From Chitinophaga pendula (GTDB lineage Bacteria > Bacteroidota > Bacteroidia > Chitinophagales > Chitinophagaceae): 64,000 nucleotides of DNA. The position numbers and the translations under genes were made by a program. Each line of letters begins with the position of its first letter. Position 1 is the stretch's first letter. The notes beneath the pieces were generated by a model that searched no databases, was not told the origin of the DNA, and saw only the letters and a program-made list of their open reading frames with translations. The stretch spans positions 6,869,501-6,933,500 of the forward strand of contig NZ_CP077769.1 of NCBI RefSeq assembly GCF_020386615.1, written 5' to 3'. This document shows, in pieces, positions 1 to 8,611 of this stretch.

Positions 1-2
1 TG

Positions 3-253
3 ATCACTGATGAGCTGGAAAAGGTGCATCCTGGTATTCATCAGGTTATACAGGAGATCAATATCTGGATCTGGGGGCATGGGATGATACGGTCGATACC
101 TGGCTTTATCAGCTGGGCAGCACGTATGGAGGCGCAGCAGAGCAAGGGGGACCGTATTTTTTTGCCCATTCTGATCTGAGTGGGATCTCCATATTTGAAG
201 AAGCATTTTATCATGGCAACAATGCTGCGAGAGCAGTTATCCGTTCTCTCTAA
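3..253 (+). pseudogene. FAD-dependent oxidoreductase, C-terminal end, frameshifted
   Basis: The gene runs in from the left edge. The first frame reads ELEKVHPGIHQVIQ and later GFISWAARMEAQQSKGDRIF, then stops at 178-180. The expected continuation, AHSDLSGISIFEEAFYHGNN, is found in another frame and ends at TAA 251-253. This is the typical C-terminus of Bacteroidota FAD-dependent amine-oxidase-like proteins (family from memory). The frames would join if the run of seven T at 157-163 were eight, so one T is missing. It may be a real mutation or an indel error in a homopolymer. The next gene downstream is also broken, which favours real decay. Confidence 0.6.
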
Positions 254-290
254 GGGCCCGTGTTGTGAGCAACCCTGGATCTATGCCCGT

Positions 291-640
291 TGGCTGGATG
301 GCTGGTTTATATTATTGCCACCTTCACTTTGTGCGGCAGCAATATGGATTTCTGCGTATCTACAGTCGTAGGGAGGGGCAGTCCGGCTATAGCCGCTGGC
401 TGGATAGCGCCAATACGGTGTTGTGTTGTTCCTGGGTATTGTGGTTTTCCTGGCTTATGTAGAGGAAGGGTTGTGGGATGGGCTGGTATGGCGGGAACAT
501 GCCGGTATTTTCAGTTGGGCGAGCCAGTTGCCGGGGAAGCCTGGCTGGCGGTGGTGGTGCCATTATTAGCCCTGCCTCAGTTGACGCATTATATCCTGGA
601 TGGTTTTATCTGGAAGAAGCGAGATGGCGTTGGGGTGTTG
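291..640 (+). pseudogene. Decayed multi-pass membrane protein
   Basis: Four pieces of one plausible protein are scattered over different frames: WLDGWFILLPP at about 291-323, HFVRQQYGFLRIYSRRE at about 325-378, FLAYVEEGLWDGLVWREH at about 444-500, and VPLLALPQLTHYILDGFIWK at about 560-625. I recall these motifs, in this order, from an uncharacterised Bacteroidota membrane protein of several hundred residues, so this copy has lost internal segments and picked up several frameshifts. No frame is open throughout. From 641 to 876 I see only the terminator hairpin listed next. Confidence 0.55.
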
Positions 641-812
641 CATCAGTAGGGGCCGGATATACGTTTGGGTATAGGAATGATATAGGATAACTATAGGTTA
701 ATTATGGGAGAGGTGGACGTGAGGGTGTATCTATTTAATAATCAGTTGATTACAAAGCATTTTCCGCATATTTAAGTGTGTCATAAATGCGCTCTCTTGG
801 GTGTGATTGTGC

Positions 813-862
813 AAAAAAGAAAAGCGACTACCTTGTTTTGGAGGGTAGTCGTTTTTCTTTTT
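813..862. terminator. Bidirectional terminator
   Basis: An A-rich arm plus GCGACTACC pairs with GGGTAGTCG followed by a T-rich arm, around a loop of about ten bases. It lies just past the stop of the ABC exporter on the minus strand and is also usable from the plus strand. Confidence 0.7.
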
Positions 863-876
863 TATAGGCCGTGTGA

Positions 877-2703
877 TTATTTGAATTCCTGCATTTCCAC
901 CAATCTTTTGTAGATACCATTTTGTGCGATGAGTGCTTCGTGGTTACCTCTTTCTTTGATTTCTCCTTTGTCGAGTACGATGATCTCGTGTGCGTGCTGG
1001 ATGGTGGAGAGTCGGTGAGCGATTACGATGGTGGTTCTATTTTCCATCAGTTTATCGAGGGCTTCCTGTACGAGTTTTTCTGACTCGGTATCCAGTGCGG
1101 AGGTGGCTTCGTCGAGGATGAGGATGGGGGGATTTTTGAAGATGGCGCGAGCGATGGTCAGGCGTTGGCGTTGGCCACCGCTTAGTTTGGAGCCTCTTTC
1201 ACCTATGACGGTATCGTATCCGTTTTCCAGTTGCGCGATGAATTCGTGGGCGTTGGCGATCTTGGCGGCCCGTATGACGGCTTCGGGGTCGGGGTTGGGT
1301 TGGCCGAAGGCGATGTTGTTTAATACGGAGTCGTTGAAAAGGATGGCTTCCTGTGATACCATACCCATTTGCTGGCGGAGGTCATGGGTTTTGAGGTCTC
1401 TGATATCGTGCCCGTCGATGGTGATAGCGCCGGCGGTTACGTCGTAGAAACGGGGGAGGAGGTCGACCATAGTGGATTTACCTGCACCGCTTTTGCCGAC
1501 GAGTGCGATCATGCGGCCTTTGTGGATGGTGAGGTTGACATCTTTGAGTACGTTTGTTTGTTCGTATCCGAAGGTAACGTTGTTGTATTTGATCTCTCTT
1601 TCAAAGCCCTGGATGCTTTTGGCGTCGGGTTTGTCTTTGATTGGATTGTCGATATCGATGATGCGCAGTACTCTTTCGCCGGCGGCGAGGCCGCGTTGCA
1701 TGACGGTGAAGGCGCCTGCGATATTTTTAGCGGGGGTGATGATCTGGAAGTAAAGTGCGATATAGGCGATAAAGGCGGAGGCGGAGAGGGTGCTTTGTCC
1801 GTTGAGGATGAGGCGGCCGCCATATACGATGATCACTACTATGACGAGTACACCCAGTACTTCGGAGATGGGGGAGGCCAGCTCGCGTTGGTTTTGGATG
1901 GATTTAACGGTGTAGCTGAATTCGTTGTTCTCTTTATCGAACTTTTTACGCATGAAATTTTCGGCGTTGAAAGCTTTGATGATACGGATACCGGAGAGGC
2001 TTTCTTCAGCGACGTTGAGGATATTGCCCAGCAGGTTTTGGCTCATGCTGGCTTTTTTCTTCAGTTTGCGGGAGAGGTTGGATATCAGAAATCCTGACAC
2101 CGGGAAGAACACCAGGGTAAAGAGGGTGAGCTCTTTAGAGATGATGAATAGGGTGATGAAGGTGGATATAATGACCAGTGGGTCGCGGAAGATGGTTTGT
2201 ATCGAGGTGACTACTGAGTTTTCTACTTCGCCGACATCGCCGCTGATGGTGGACAGGAGGTCACCTTTGCGTTCGTTATGGAAGAAGCGGAGTGACTGTG
2301 TGCTATATTGTATGAACAGTCTTTCCCGCAGTTTGCGAACGAGGTTGACGCGCATGCGGGTGAGTACTTTCTGGGCGAGGAATCCGAATATGTTTTTGAG
2401 GAGGATAGAAATGAATATGATAGCGCAGACATACAGGAGTACGCCGAACTGGTTGCCATTGTCGAGATAGGGTTTCATGTAGAAGTAGAATACCTGTTTG
2501 AGGTATTCTGCGCTCAGGTTAAAGTCGGGTAGTGTGGTGACAACTTGTTGTTTGCCGGTATCGAAGAGTACGTCCATGAGAGGCATCAGCAATGCGAAGT
2601 TGGCGATGCCGAGGACGGTGTACAGGAAAATATAGATGATGTACTCTGGAACGTAGTGGTGATAAGGCTTTGATAAACCCAGCAGCCGAAAGAACGTTTT
2701 CAT
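877..2703 (-). CDS. ABC exporter, fused permease and ATPase (MsbA-like)
   Basis: This is a half-transporter of 608 residues that works as a homodimer in the inner membrane. The N-terminal half (about residues 20-330) has six hydrophobic spans. The C-terminal ATPase shows a Walker A GKSGAGKST near residue 403, the signature LSGGQRQRL near 507, Walker B ILILDEATSALD near 527 and the switch His in IAHRLS. The length and architecture match the MsbA/lipid-exporter class; drug or peptide export cannot be excluded from sequence. It is divergent from rbfA and ends at a hairpin terminator. It lies 10 kb from the RiPP locus, so there is no positional reason to link the two. Confidence 0.88.
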   Translation of the reverse strand: MKTFFRLLGLSKPYHHYVPEYIIYIFLYTVLGIANFALLMPLMDVLFDTGKQQVVTTLPDFNLSAEYLKQVFYFYMKPYLDNGNQFGVLLYVCAIIFISILLKNIFGFLAQKVLTRMRVNLVRKLRERLFIQYSTQSLRFFHNERKGDLLSTISGDVGEVENSVVTSIQTIFRDPLVIISTFITLFIISKELTLFTLVFFPVSGFLISNLSRKLKKKASMSQNLLGNILNVAEESLSGIRIIKAFNAENFMRKKFDKENNEFSYTVKSIQNQRELASPISEVLGVLVIVVIIVYGGRLILNGQSTLSASAFIAYIALYFQIITPAKNIAGAFTVMQRGLAAGERVLRIIDIDNPIKDKPDAKSIQGFEREIKYNNVTFGYEQTNVLKDVNLTIHKGRMIALVGKSGAGKSTMVDLLPRFYDVTAGAITIDGHDIRDLKTHDLRQQMGMVSQEAILFNDSVLNNIAFGQPNPDPEAVIRAAKIANAHEFIAQLENGYDTVIGERGSKLSGGQRQRLTIARAIFKNPPILILDEATSALDTESEKLVQEALDKLMENRTTIVIAHRLSTIQHAHEIIVLDKGEIKERGNHEALIAQNGIYKRLVEMQEFK

Positions 2704-2786
2704 TTTTTAAGATTTGTCTTTAATATGCCAGCTTAACGCCGGAGGGCTATTCTTGCGTATGACTAGCTGCTCAATCCGGTTTCATG

Positions 2787-2794
2787 TATCTTTG
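2787..2794 (+). promoter_or_regulatory. -7 box, promoter towards rbfA
   Basis: TATCTTTG fits the Bacteroidota -7 consensus TAnnTTTG. It would give rbfA a leader of about 120 nt. I see no clear -33 box. Confidence 0.4.
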
Positions 2795-2919
2795 CTGAAT
2801 ATACGTGTTCAAATAAGAGCGCAAGTTACTAATAAATAGCCTTGTATTGGTTATATTGCTGATGTGAGGGTAGGTAGTGAGTCGTTCGTATTTATTAAAT
2901 AGTTAATAGTTGATAGATT

Positions 2920-3294
2920 ATGCAGGAAAGTAAAAGGCAAAAGCAAATAGGACAGATGCTGCAGCAGGAGCTGAGCGACATATTCCAGCGGATGGGTTTC
3001 AATGTGATAGAGGGGGGGATGATTTCTATATCCTCTGTAAAGATGACGCCGGATTTGTTGGAGGCGAGGGTATATCTGAGTCTGTTCCAGATCAGCCAGC
3101 CTGCTGAGATGATAGGGCGTATCAAGGAGCGTACGGGGGAGATCAAGAAGGAATTGGGGCAACGGGTAGGCAAGCAACTGCGTCGTATGCCGGAGTTGTC
3201 TTTTTTCCAGGACGATACGCTGGATTATATCTTCCGTATGGAGGAATTGTTTAAGAAGATCAAGGACGAAGATTCCGGCAAGGAAAATCAATAG
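2920..3294 (+). CDS. rbfA: Ribosome-binding factor A
   Basis: The protein is 124 residues, a normal size for RbfA, a cytoplasmic KH-like factor that binds the 30S subunit during 16S rRNA maturation. The N-terminal pattern (KRQKQIGQMLQQELSDI) and the segment ISSVKMTPDLLEARVYLS match the family, as does the RRMPELSFFQDDTLD segment near residue 92. The charged tail after residue 110 is not conserved in general. The permease gene starts 35 bp downstream in the same direction, so the two may be co-transcribed. Confidence 0.93.
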   Translation: MQESKRQKQIGQMLQQELSDIFQRMGFNVIEGGMISISSVKMTPDLLEARVYLSLFQISQPAEMIGRIKERTGEIKKELGQRVGKQLRRMPELSFFQDDTLDYIFRMEELFKKIKDEDSGKENQ

Positions 3295-3329
3295 TTTCAT
3301 ATACCGGGACAGGTAGTTATATTTCCCAC

Positions 3330-4553
3330 ATGATCTGGCAGTTTGCATCCCGATATTTTCTGGCAAAAAAATCCACCAATGCGATTAACATCATCGCCTG
3401 GGTGAGTGTGGCAGCTATTGCGGTAGGTGCTGGTGCGCTGGTGATCATACTCAGTGTTTTCAATGGTTTTGAGGGCCTGGTAAAGTCTTTATATTCCTCT
3501 TTTTATCCTGATGTGAAGGTCGTGCCTGCGGCGGGTAAGACGATGTTGCTGACGCCGGCGCAATTACAGCAGGTCGGTCAGGTAGCAGGTGTTGCTAATT
3601 ATGCGCGTATTATAGAGGAGAAGGCGGTATTGCGGTCGGGGCAGGAGCCTACGATTGCTATCCTGAAGGGTGTAGATAGTGGTTATACGCGGGTGACGAC
3701 GGTGCAGGACAAGATTGTGCGTGGCCGGTTTGACATTGGCGACGATCTGGCTTATCGTGCGGTGCTTGGTTTGGACCTGGAGGGGGCGTTGGGGGTAGAT
3801 GTAGCGCATAGTATGGTGCCATTGACGGTATATGTGCCCCGGCGGAACACGACTTCTTTTGTGTTGCCGGAGGAGGCATTGAATAATGGCATCCTCTACC
3901 CTGCCGGTACTTTTGCGATACAGCAGGAATTCAACAGTAAATATGTTATCACGCATATTGATTTCATGCGCAAGTTGCTGGAGCTGGGGCCGGATGAGTT
4001 GTCGGCATTGGAGATACGTATCCGCCCGGGTGCGGACGACCGGCAGTTGAAGGTACAGCTGGAGCGTTTGCTGGGTGGGCGTTATAAGGTGCAAACCCGT
4101 TATGAACAGAACCAGGCTTTGTATGCGATCATGCAGACAGAGAAATGGGCGGTATATGTGATCTTCAGTTTTATATTGGTGATCGCGGCCTTTAATATGG
4201 TCGGATCTTTATCGATGTTAGTGATTGAGAAGCGGAAGGACATTACCATTCTGAAAGCGATGGGAGCCCGGCAGCGGTTGATACGTCGGATATTCCTGGC
4301 AGAGGGGCTTATCATTGCTGGTGTGGGGACGTTGTTAGGGTTTGGTATCGGGATATTGGTTTGTGTGGTGCAACAGCAGTTTGGTCTGATCAAGCTGGAA
4401 GGGGCTTCTTTCCTGGTGGATGCTTACCCGGTGAGTATGTATTGGGGGGATTTTGTGTTGGTGAGTATGACGATTGTGGTGATTGGGTTAGCGGCGGGGT
4501 GGTATCCTGCGCATCGTGCGGCCCGGCAGGTGATTGAATTGAAGGCGACGTAG
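3330..4553 (+). CDS. FtsX/LolC/LolE-type ABC permease
   Basis: This 407-residue inner-membrane protein has the LolC/E layout: one N-terminal transmembrane span (about residues 20-45), a large periplasmic domain (about 50-270), then three C-terminal spans (about 275-400) in an FtsX domain. The segment MLVIEKRKDITILKAMGA is the hallmark cytoplasmic loop of the family. Such permeases pair with a LolD-like ATPase for lipoprotein release, but no such ATPase gene is adjacent. It follows rbfA at 35 bp and ends before a shared terminator. Confidence 0.88.
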   Translation: MIWQFASRYFLAKKSTNAINIIAWVSVAAIAVGAGALVIILSVFNGFEGLVKSLYSSFYPDVKVVPAAGKTMLLTPAQLQQVGQVAGVANYARIIEEKAVLRSGQEPTIAILKGVDSGYTRVTTVQDKIVRGRFDIGDDLAYRAVLGLDLEGALGVDVAHSMVPLTVYVPRRNTTSFVLPEEALNNGILYPAGTFAIQQEFNSKYVITHIDFMRKLLELGPDELSALEIRIRPGADDRQLKVQLERLLGGRYKVQTRYEQNQALYAIMQTEKWAVYVIFSFILVIAAFNMVGSLSMLVIEKRKDITILKAMGARQRLIRRIFLAEGLIIAGVGTLLGFGIGILVCVVQQQFGLIKLEGASFLVDAYPVSMYWGDFVLVSMTIVVIGLAAGWYPAHRAARQVIELKAT

Positions 4554-4580
4554 TATTACTGGTACTGCCAGCTAGTATAA

Positions 4581-4633
4581 AAGGAAAGTTCCCATTTTCA
4601 TAGCGGAGGCTATATAAATGGGAACTTTCTTAT
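4581..4633. terminator. Bidirectional terminator between convergent genes
   Basis: AAGGAAAGTTCCCATTT pairs with AAATGGGAACTTTCTT across an 18-nt loop. It separates the convergent permease and transketolase genes. Confidence 0.75.
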
Positions 4634-4647
4634 TTAGCGGAGGTGGA

Positions 4648-5487
4648 TTAATAGTCGCCGAGGGTAGTCTCGGGTAGTTGCTGGAGGGCTTTAGCCAGTT
4701 GTTCGTCGTTGGGAGCGATGCCATGCCATTCGTGGTGGCCTTCCATGAAGTCAACTCCTTTACCCATGATTGTTTTCATGAGGATCATGATAGGTTTGCC
4801 TTGTCCGGTGAGGCTTTTTGCTTTTTCGAGGGTGGCTACTACTTCGTCCATATCGTTACCGTTCATGTGGAGTACGTGCCAGCCGAAGGCGGTGAATTTA
4901 GCGTCCAGGTCGCCGAGGCCGCCTACTTCTTCTGTAGGGCCATCGATTTGCTGGCCGTTCCAGTCTACGGTAGAGATGAGATTATCTACTTTATGGTGAG
5001 GTGCGAACATGGCTGCCTCCCATATCTGGCCTTCTTGTAATTCGCCATCGCCATGGAGGGAGTATACGATATGTTTGTCGCCGTTGAGTTTTTTGGTGAG
5101 CGCTGCGCCGATAGCTACGCTGAGGCCCTGGCCGAGGGAGCCGGAGGCGACGCGTATGCCGGGGAGGTGTTCATGTGTGGTAGGGTGCCCTTGCAGTCTG
5201 GAGTTCAGTTTGCGGAAGGTGCTGAGTTCTGATACTGGGAAGTATCCTGATCTTGCCAACGCGCTGTAGAAAACGGGTGAAATGTGACCATTGGAAAGAA
5301 AGAAGACGTCTTCATTCTTTGCGTCCATATCAAACGGCTGGGGATTGTGCTGCATCACCTTAAAGTATAAGGCGGTGAAGAAATCTGTACATCCCAGAGA
5401 ACCTCCAGGGTGGCCGCTTTGCACGCCATGTACCATGCGTACTATGTCTCTCCTGATTTGTGTTGCTATCTCGTTCAGCTGTGGCAT
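4648..5487 (-). CDS. Transketolase, N-terminal (thiamine-diphosphate) subunit
   Basis: This 279-residue protein covers only the ThDP/PP-binding half of transketolase: GHPGGSLGCTDFFTALYF, the GDGELQEGQIWEAAMFA cofactor segment and a DWNGQQIDGPT segment. In many Bacteroidota transketolase is split into two adjacent genes. The C-terminal pyrimidine-binding partner is not next to this gene, and I do not find it in the window; the full-length dxs at 29839 is a different enzyme. The start is the Met that opens MPQLNEIATQIRRD. A longer frame upstream to 5514 lacks support. The gene would act in the cytoplasm, in the pentose phosphate pathway. Confidence 0.87.
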   Translation of the reverse strand: MPQLNEIATQIRRDIVRMVHGVQSGHPGGSLGCTDFFTALYFKVMQHNPQPFDMDAKNEDVFFLSNGHISPVFYSALARSGYFPVSELSTFRKLNSRLQGHPTTHEHLPGIRVASGSLGQGLSVAIGAALTKKLNGDKHIVYSLHGDGELQEGQIWEAAMFAPHHKVDNLISTVDWNGQQIDGPTEEVGGLGDLDAKFTAFGWHVLHMNGNDMDEVVATLEKAKSLTGQGKPIMILMKTIMGKGVDFMEGHHEWHGIAPNDEQLAKALQQLPETTLGDY

Positions 5488-5623
5488 GATAGTTGTTATT
5501 TTGTATAGTCGCAAAACTAATAGAATTTACTAAGAATACGGAGTATTTCTCTTTTTTTGCTGCTTTGAGATCGAAAAGTTAACAGTTTTTGTATTTCAAC
5601 GATACACATTTAACTGAAATTAA

Positions 5624-5631
5624 TATCTTTG
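5624..5631 (+). promoter_or_regulatory. -7 box that decides the start of the WecA-like gene
   Basis: TATCTTTG is a perfect match to TAnnTTTG. A TTG start at 5629 would lie inside this box, so transcription should begin after it and translation should start at ATG 5650. Confidence 0.6.
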
Positions 5632-5649
5632 CACTCACAACCCCCACTG

Positions 5650-6819
5650 ATGGAGAATGTATTAATTGCAACAGCGCTAAGTTTTGTTGTAACCTATTTT
5701 GCTATTCCGATCCTGATCAGGGTAGCGGAACTGAAGCACTTGTACGACGAACCAGATGAGCGCAAAGCACATAAATCAAGGATACCTACGCTTGGTGGAT
5801 TGGGATTCTTCTTTGGATTCCTGCTGGCGTCTTCTATTTGTGTGCCCGCTTCTGCGGACTCTCCTTTTCAATATATGGTAGCGGCTTTTTTCATCATGTT
5901 CGTGGTGGGATTGAAAGATGATCTTGTTGGATTGTCTCCGTTGAAGAAACTGATCGGTCAGCTGATGGCCTCTTTTGCTGTTATTTACTTGGGTAACATC
6001 CAGATAAATAGCATGTATGGATTTTTAGGTATCAATGAATTACCTATTCATTTCAGTCTATTACTCACGTATTTTACGTTCCTAGTAATTATCAATGCAT
6101 TTAACCTGATAGACGGGGTAGATGGTCAGGCCGGCAGTATTGGTATGCTGGTGGCTGCGGTATTAGGTGCTTATTTCCTGCAGGCGGGAGAGTTGATTTA
6201 TGCAGTGATAGGGTTTGCGCTGGCAGGAGGATTGGCGGCATTCCTGATTTACAATATTACGCCAGCCCGGATTTTTATGGGTGATACCGGGTCATTGCTG
6301 ATAGGTATTATCAATGCGATTTTGATTATTAAATTTATTAATGTGGCGGGCAGTCCGGCGGCTAAGATGCCGGTATCTGCTGTACCTGCGGTGGCGTTTG
6401 CTATCCTGGTAGTGCCTTTGTTCGATACTTTGCGTGTATTCGCTATCCGTATGATGCACGGCAGATCTCCTTTTTCTGCTGACCGGAATCACGTACATCA
6501 CTATCTATTGGAGTTGAAACTGAATCACAGACAGACGACGTTAATGACAGTAACTATAAATGCACTATATATTGCAGCTGCATTTGCGTTGCAATCTATT
6601 GGTACGACCTGGTTAATGTTGCTAGTGGTAGGGTCTGCCAGCTTGTTCACGGGTCTCCTGTACATGTTGAAGAAGCGTGCAACGGAGGCGAAATTGGCGC
6701 CGGTGCCGTCTCCTGCTCCAGTATCGGTATTATCTACTACGGAACAGTACCAGGATGCTCAGTTGCCTAAGGCCAAAGTATTGCTCGTCAATACAGATGG
6801 AGTATTACAGGACAAGTAA
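5650..6819 (+). CDS. MraY/WecA-family glycosyl-1-phosphate transferase
   Basis: This is a polytopic membrane enzyme of 389 residues. It carries the family motifs: LKDDLVGLSPLKKLIGQ (the Mg-binding Asp pair), NLIDGVDGQAG, FMGDTGSLL, and the His-rich loop DRNHVHHYLLELKL that is typical of WecA/TagO rather than MraY. It should transfer a HexNAc-1-phosphate from a UDP-sugar to undecaprenyl phosphate, the first step of polysaccharide or O-antigen assembly. The tail after about residue 350 is polar, rich in Pro and Ser, and probably cytoplasmic. No other polysaccharide genes are adjacent. The start ATG is chosen because the promoter -7 box covers the upstream alternative. Confidence 0.88.
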   Translation: MENVLIATALSFVVTYFAIPILIRVAELKHLYDEPDERKAHKSRIPTLGGLGFFFGFLLASSICVPASADSPFQYMVAAFFIMFVVGLKDDLVGLSPLKKLIGQLMASFAVIYLGNIQINSMYGFLGINELPIHFSLLLTYFTFLVIINAFNLIDGVDGQAGSIGMLVAAVLGAYFLQAGELIYAVIGFALAGGLAAFLIYNITPARIFMGDTGSLLIGIINAILIIKFINVAGSPAAKMPVSAVPAVAFAILVVPLFDTLRVFAIRMMHGRSPFSADRNHVHHYLLELKLNHRQTTLMTVTINALYIAAAFALQSIGTTWLMLLVVGSASLFTGLLYMLKKRATEAKLAPVPSPAPVSVLSTTEQYQDAQLPKAKVLLVNTDGVLQDK

Positions 6820-6912
6820 TAGTTATATTTCCTAATATAGTGTACATCAATTAGTTTACCCTGGTTGGCAAGGCTGGGGTATCGATTCCCTTATATTCTC
6901 CCACTTCCCTCC

Positions 6913-6943
6913 TTTGATGATTAAAAGAAATCCTGTAGGTTTG
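6913..6943 (+). promoter_or_regulatory. Promoter of frr
   Basis: TTTG at 6913-6916 and TAGGTTTG at 6936-6943, separated by 19 bp, match the TTTG-N19-TAnnTTTG layout of Bacteroidota housekeeping promoters. The start codon of frr follows 23 bp later. Confidence 0.7.
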
Positions 6944-6966
6944 CAGGCACTTAACTATTATATGTT

Positions 6967-7530
6967 ATGCAAGATGATCTTACACTAATAATGGATGATG
7001 CCACCGAATCTATGGAGAAGGCTATCAAACACCTGGAGGTGGAATTGACCAAAATCCGCGCCGGGAAAGCCAATCCGCAGATATTGGATGGTATCACTGT
7101 GGATTATTACGGAGCGCATACACCGCTTAACCAGGTTGCCAACGTAAGTGTGGTAGATGCGCGTACCTTATCAATTCAACCCTGGGAGAAAAATATGCTG
7201 CAGCCGATAGAGCGGGCTATTATTGCTTCTAATATCGGGATCAATCCGCAGAATGATGGTATCATCATTCGTTTGTTCCTGCCGCCGCTGACAGAAGAAA
7301 GGAGACGTGAGCTAGTAAAACGTGTAAATGGAGAGGGAGAGCAAGCCAAGGTATCAGTTCGTAATATCCGTCGTGATGCGATAGAGGGGATTAAAAAGTT
7401 ACAGAAAGATGGCCTGAGTGAAGATGTGGCGAAGGATGCAGAGGCGGATGTACAGGTGTTGACCGACAAACATATTGCATTGGTTGACAAGCACTGTGTT
7501 GCTAAAGAGAAAGAGATCATGGTTGTATAG
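6967..7530 (+). CDS. frr: Ribosome recycling factor
   Basis: The protein is 187 residues, as usual for RRF, which with EF-G splits the post-termination ribosome. Recognisable segments are KIRAGKANPQILDGI, PLNQVANVSVVDARTLSIQPW, and the C-terminal helix pattern RRELVKRVNGEGEQAKVSVR followed by RRDAIEGIKKLQKDGLSED. It stands alone between its own promoter and a strong terminator. In many bacteria frr follows pyrH and tsf; that linkage is not seen here. Confidence 0.96.
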   Translation: MQDDLTLIMDDATESMEKAIKHLEVELTKIRAGKANPQILDGITVDYYGAHTPLNQVANVSVVDARTLSIQPWEKNMLQPIERAIIASNIGINPQNDGIIIRLFLPPLTEERRRELVKRVNGEGEQAKVSVRNIRRDAIEGIKKLQKDGLSEDVAKDAEADVQVLTDKHIALVDKHCVAKEKEIMVV

Positions 7531-7540
7531 TCTGACAACC

Positions 7541-7594
7541 AGGTACATAAATAAAAAAGCGGCTTTTAAGGGCCGCTTTTTTATTTATGTACCT
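7541..7594. terminator. Strong bidirectional terminator
   Basis: A perfect 23-bp inverted repeat (7541-7563 and 7572-7594) with a GCGGC/GCCGC core next to the loop and A/T runs on the outside. It serves both frr and the convergent DMT transporter gene, whose stop codon lies directly beside it. Confidence 0.85.
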
Positions 7595-7595
7595 A

Positions 7596-8549
7596 TTATT
7601 TGAATTTGTTGACCAGGTAGACGCCGATCAGGATGATACCCAGGCAGACTACCTGCAGCCAAGAGATAGATTCTCCGGCGACCAGTCCCCATCCGATTGC
7701 CACTACGGGCAATGCATAGGTAACCATAGAGGCAAACATGCCTCCTGCCTTGCGGATCAGCACATAAAAGAGTACGGAGGCGATGCCGCTACCGACGATG
7801 CCCAGCGTACTGGAGGCGGCAATGGACTTCCAGGGAATGTCTGGTCCGCTCAGCAACTGGAAGAAACCGGTGAATATCAATATGGGAAGGCCACAGAGTG
7901 CACAGAATGCGAGGGCAATGGAGCCCAGCTGTAAGGAGCCATATCCTACCAGGTGATGGTGTACCAGGCTGATATTGACTCCATAGCAGACGGTGGCCAG
8001 TACGACCAGCAGGCCATATTCCCAGTAGCCGGCATCCAGTCCTTTTGCGGCGAAAAGCCCTACTACACCGATCAGCCCTATCGTAACACCCAGCAGCTGT
8101 TGTCTTTTGATGGGTGCTTTGAAAAACAGTAGTCCCGCCAGGAGGGCCATGAGGGGGGCGAGTGCATTAAGTATCCCGGCCAGCGAGCTATCTATGCGGG
8201 TTTCGGCCCAGCAAAACAGGAAGGCGGGGAGCCCGTTGCCTAATATCCCCGAAAGAATAATGGTCGGGATCTTGGAGGCGGGTGTCTGGCGGATGAATTT
8301 AAAAAAGAAGGGTGACAGGGCTAAGCCGGCAGTGACAAGTCGAAGGCTGGCTACTTGATAGGGTGAGAGGGCTTCCATGCCCAGTTTCATCAATATGAAG
8401 GAACTACCCCAGGTGAGCGATAGGAGGAGAAATATTCCCCAATGAGATAAGCGATGGTTCAATTTAGGCGGTTTTGCACAGCAAAGTTGAGAAAAAGAAT
8501 GAAGCAAACCATATCGACAGTGAGGAATGGTATTTGCAATGTTGGGCAT
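7596..8549 (-). CDS. EamA/DMT-family transporter
   Basis: This is a ten-span inner-membrane protein with two EamA repeats. The first opens at SHWGIFLLLSLTWGSSFILMK, a classic DMT start, and the second begins in the GYWEYGLLVVLATVCYGVN segment. The substrate is unknown; the family covers metabolite exporters such as RhtA/YdcZ types. The start is uncertain. The first 29 residues from ATG 8549 are Cys- and Pro-rich and unlike the family. A TTG at 8462, right before NHRLSHWGIF, lies about 20 bp downstream of a CAACTTTG sequence resembling a -7 box. The true protein may therefore be 289 residues. Confidence 0.83.
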   Translation of the reverse strand: MPNIANTIPHCRYGLLHSFSQLCCAKPPKLNHRLSHWGIFLLLSLTWGSSFILMKLGMEALSPYQVASLRLVTAGLALSPFFFKFIRQTPASKIPTIILSGILGNGLPAFLFCWAETRIDSSLAGILNALAPLMALLAGLLFFKAPIKRQQLLGVTIGLIGVVGLFAAKGLDAGYWEYGLLVVLATVCYGVNISLVHHHLVGYGSLQLGSIALAFCALCGLPILIFTGFFQLLSGPDIPWKSIAASSTLGIVGSGIASVLFYVLIRKAGGMFASMVTYALPVVAIGWGLVAGESISWLQVVCLGIILIGVYLVNKFK

Positions 8550-8611
8550 TTTAGAACCCTTCTCCGATTATTTTGTTACATTAAATGAATCATAAATAGC
8601 ATGTATACACG

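Noticed and set aside
1369..2097. Long open frame opposite the ABC exporter
   Set aside because: It lies entirely antisense to a well-supported gene and has a biased, low-complexity acidic composition. The same holds for the other antisense frames within dxs, SusC, the RND genes and the WYL regulator.
877..2703. ABC exporter as the RiPP transporter
   Set aside because: It is 10 kb away with many housekeeping genes between, and it has no C39 peptidase domain. The MsbA-like reading is simpler.
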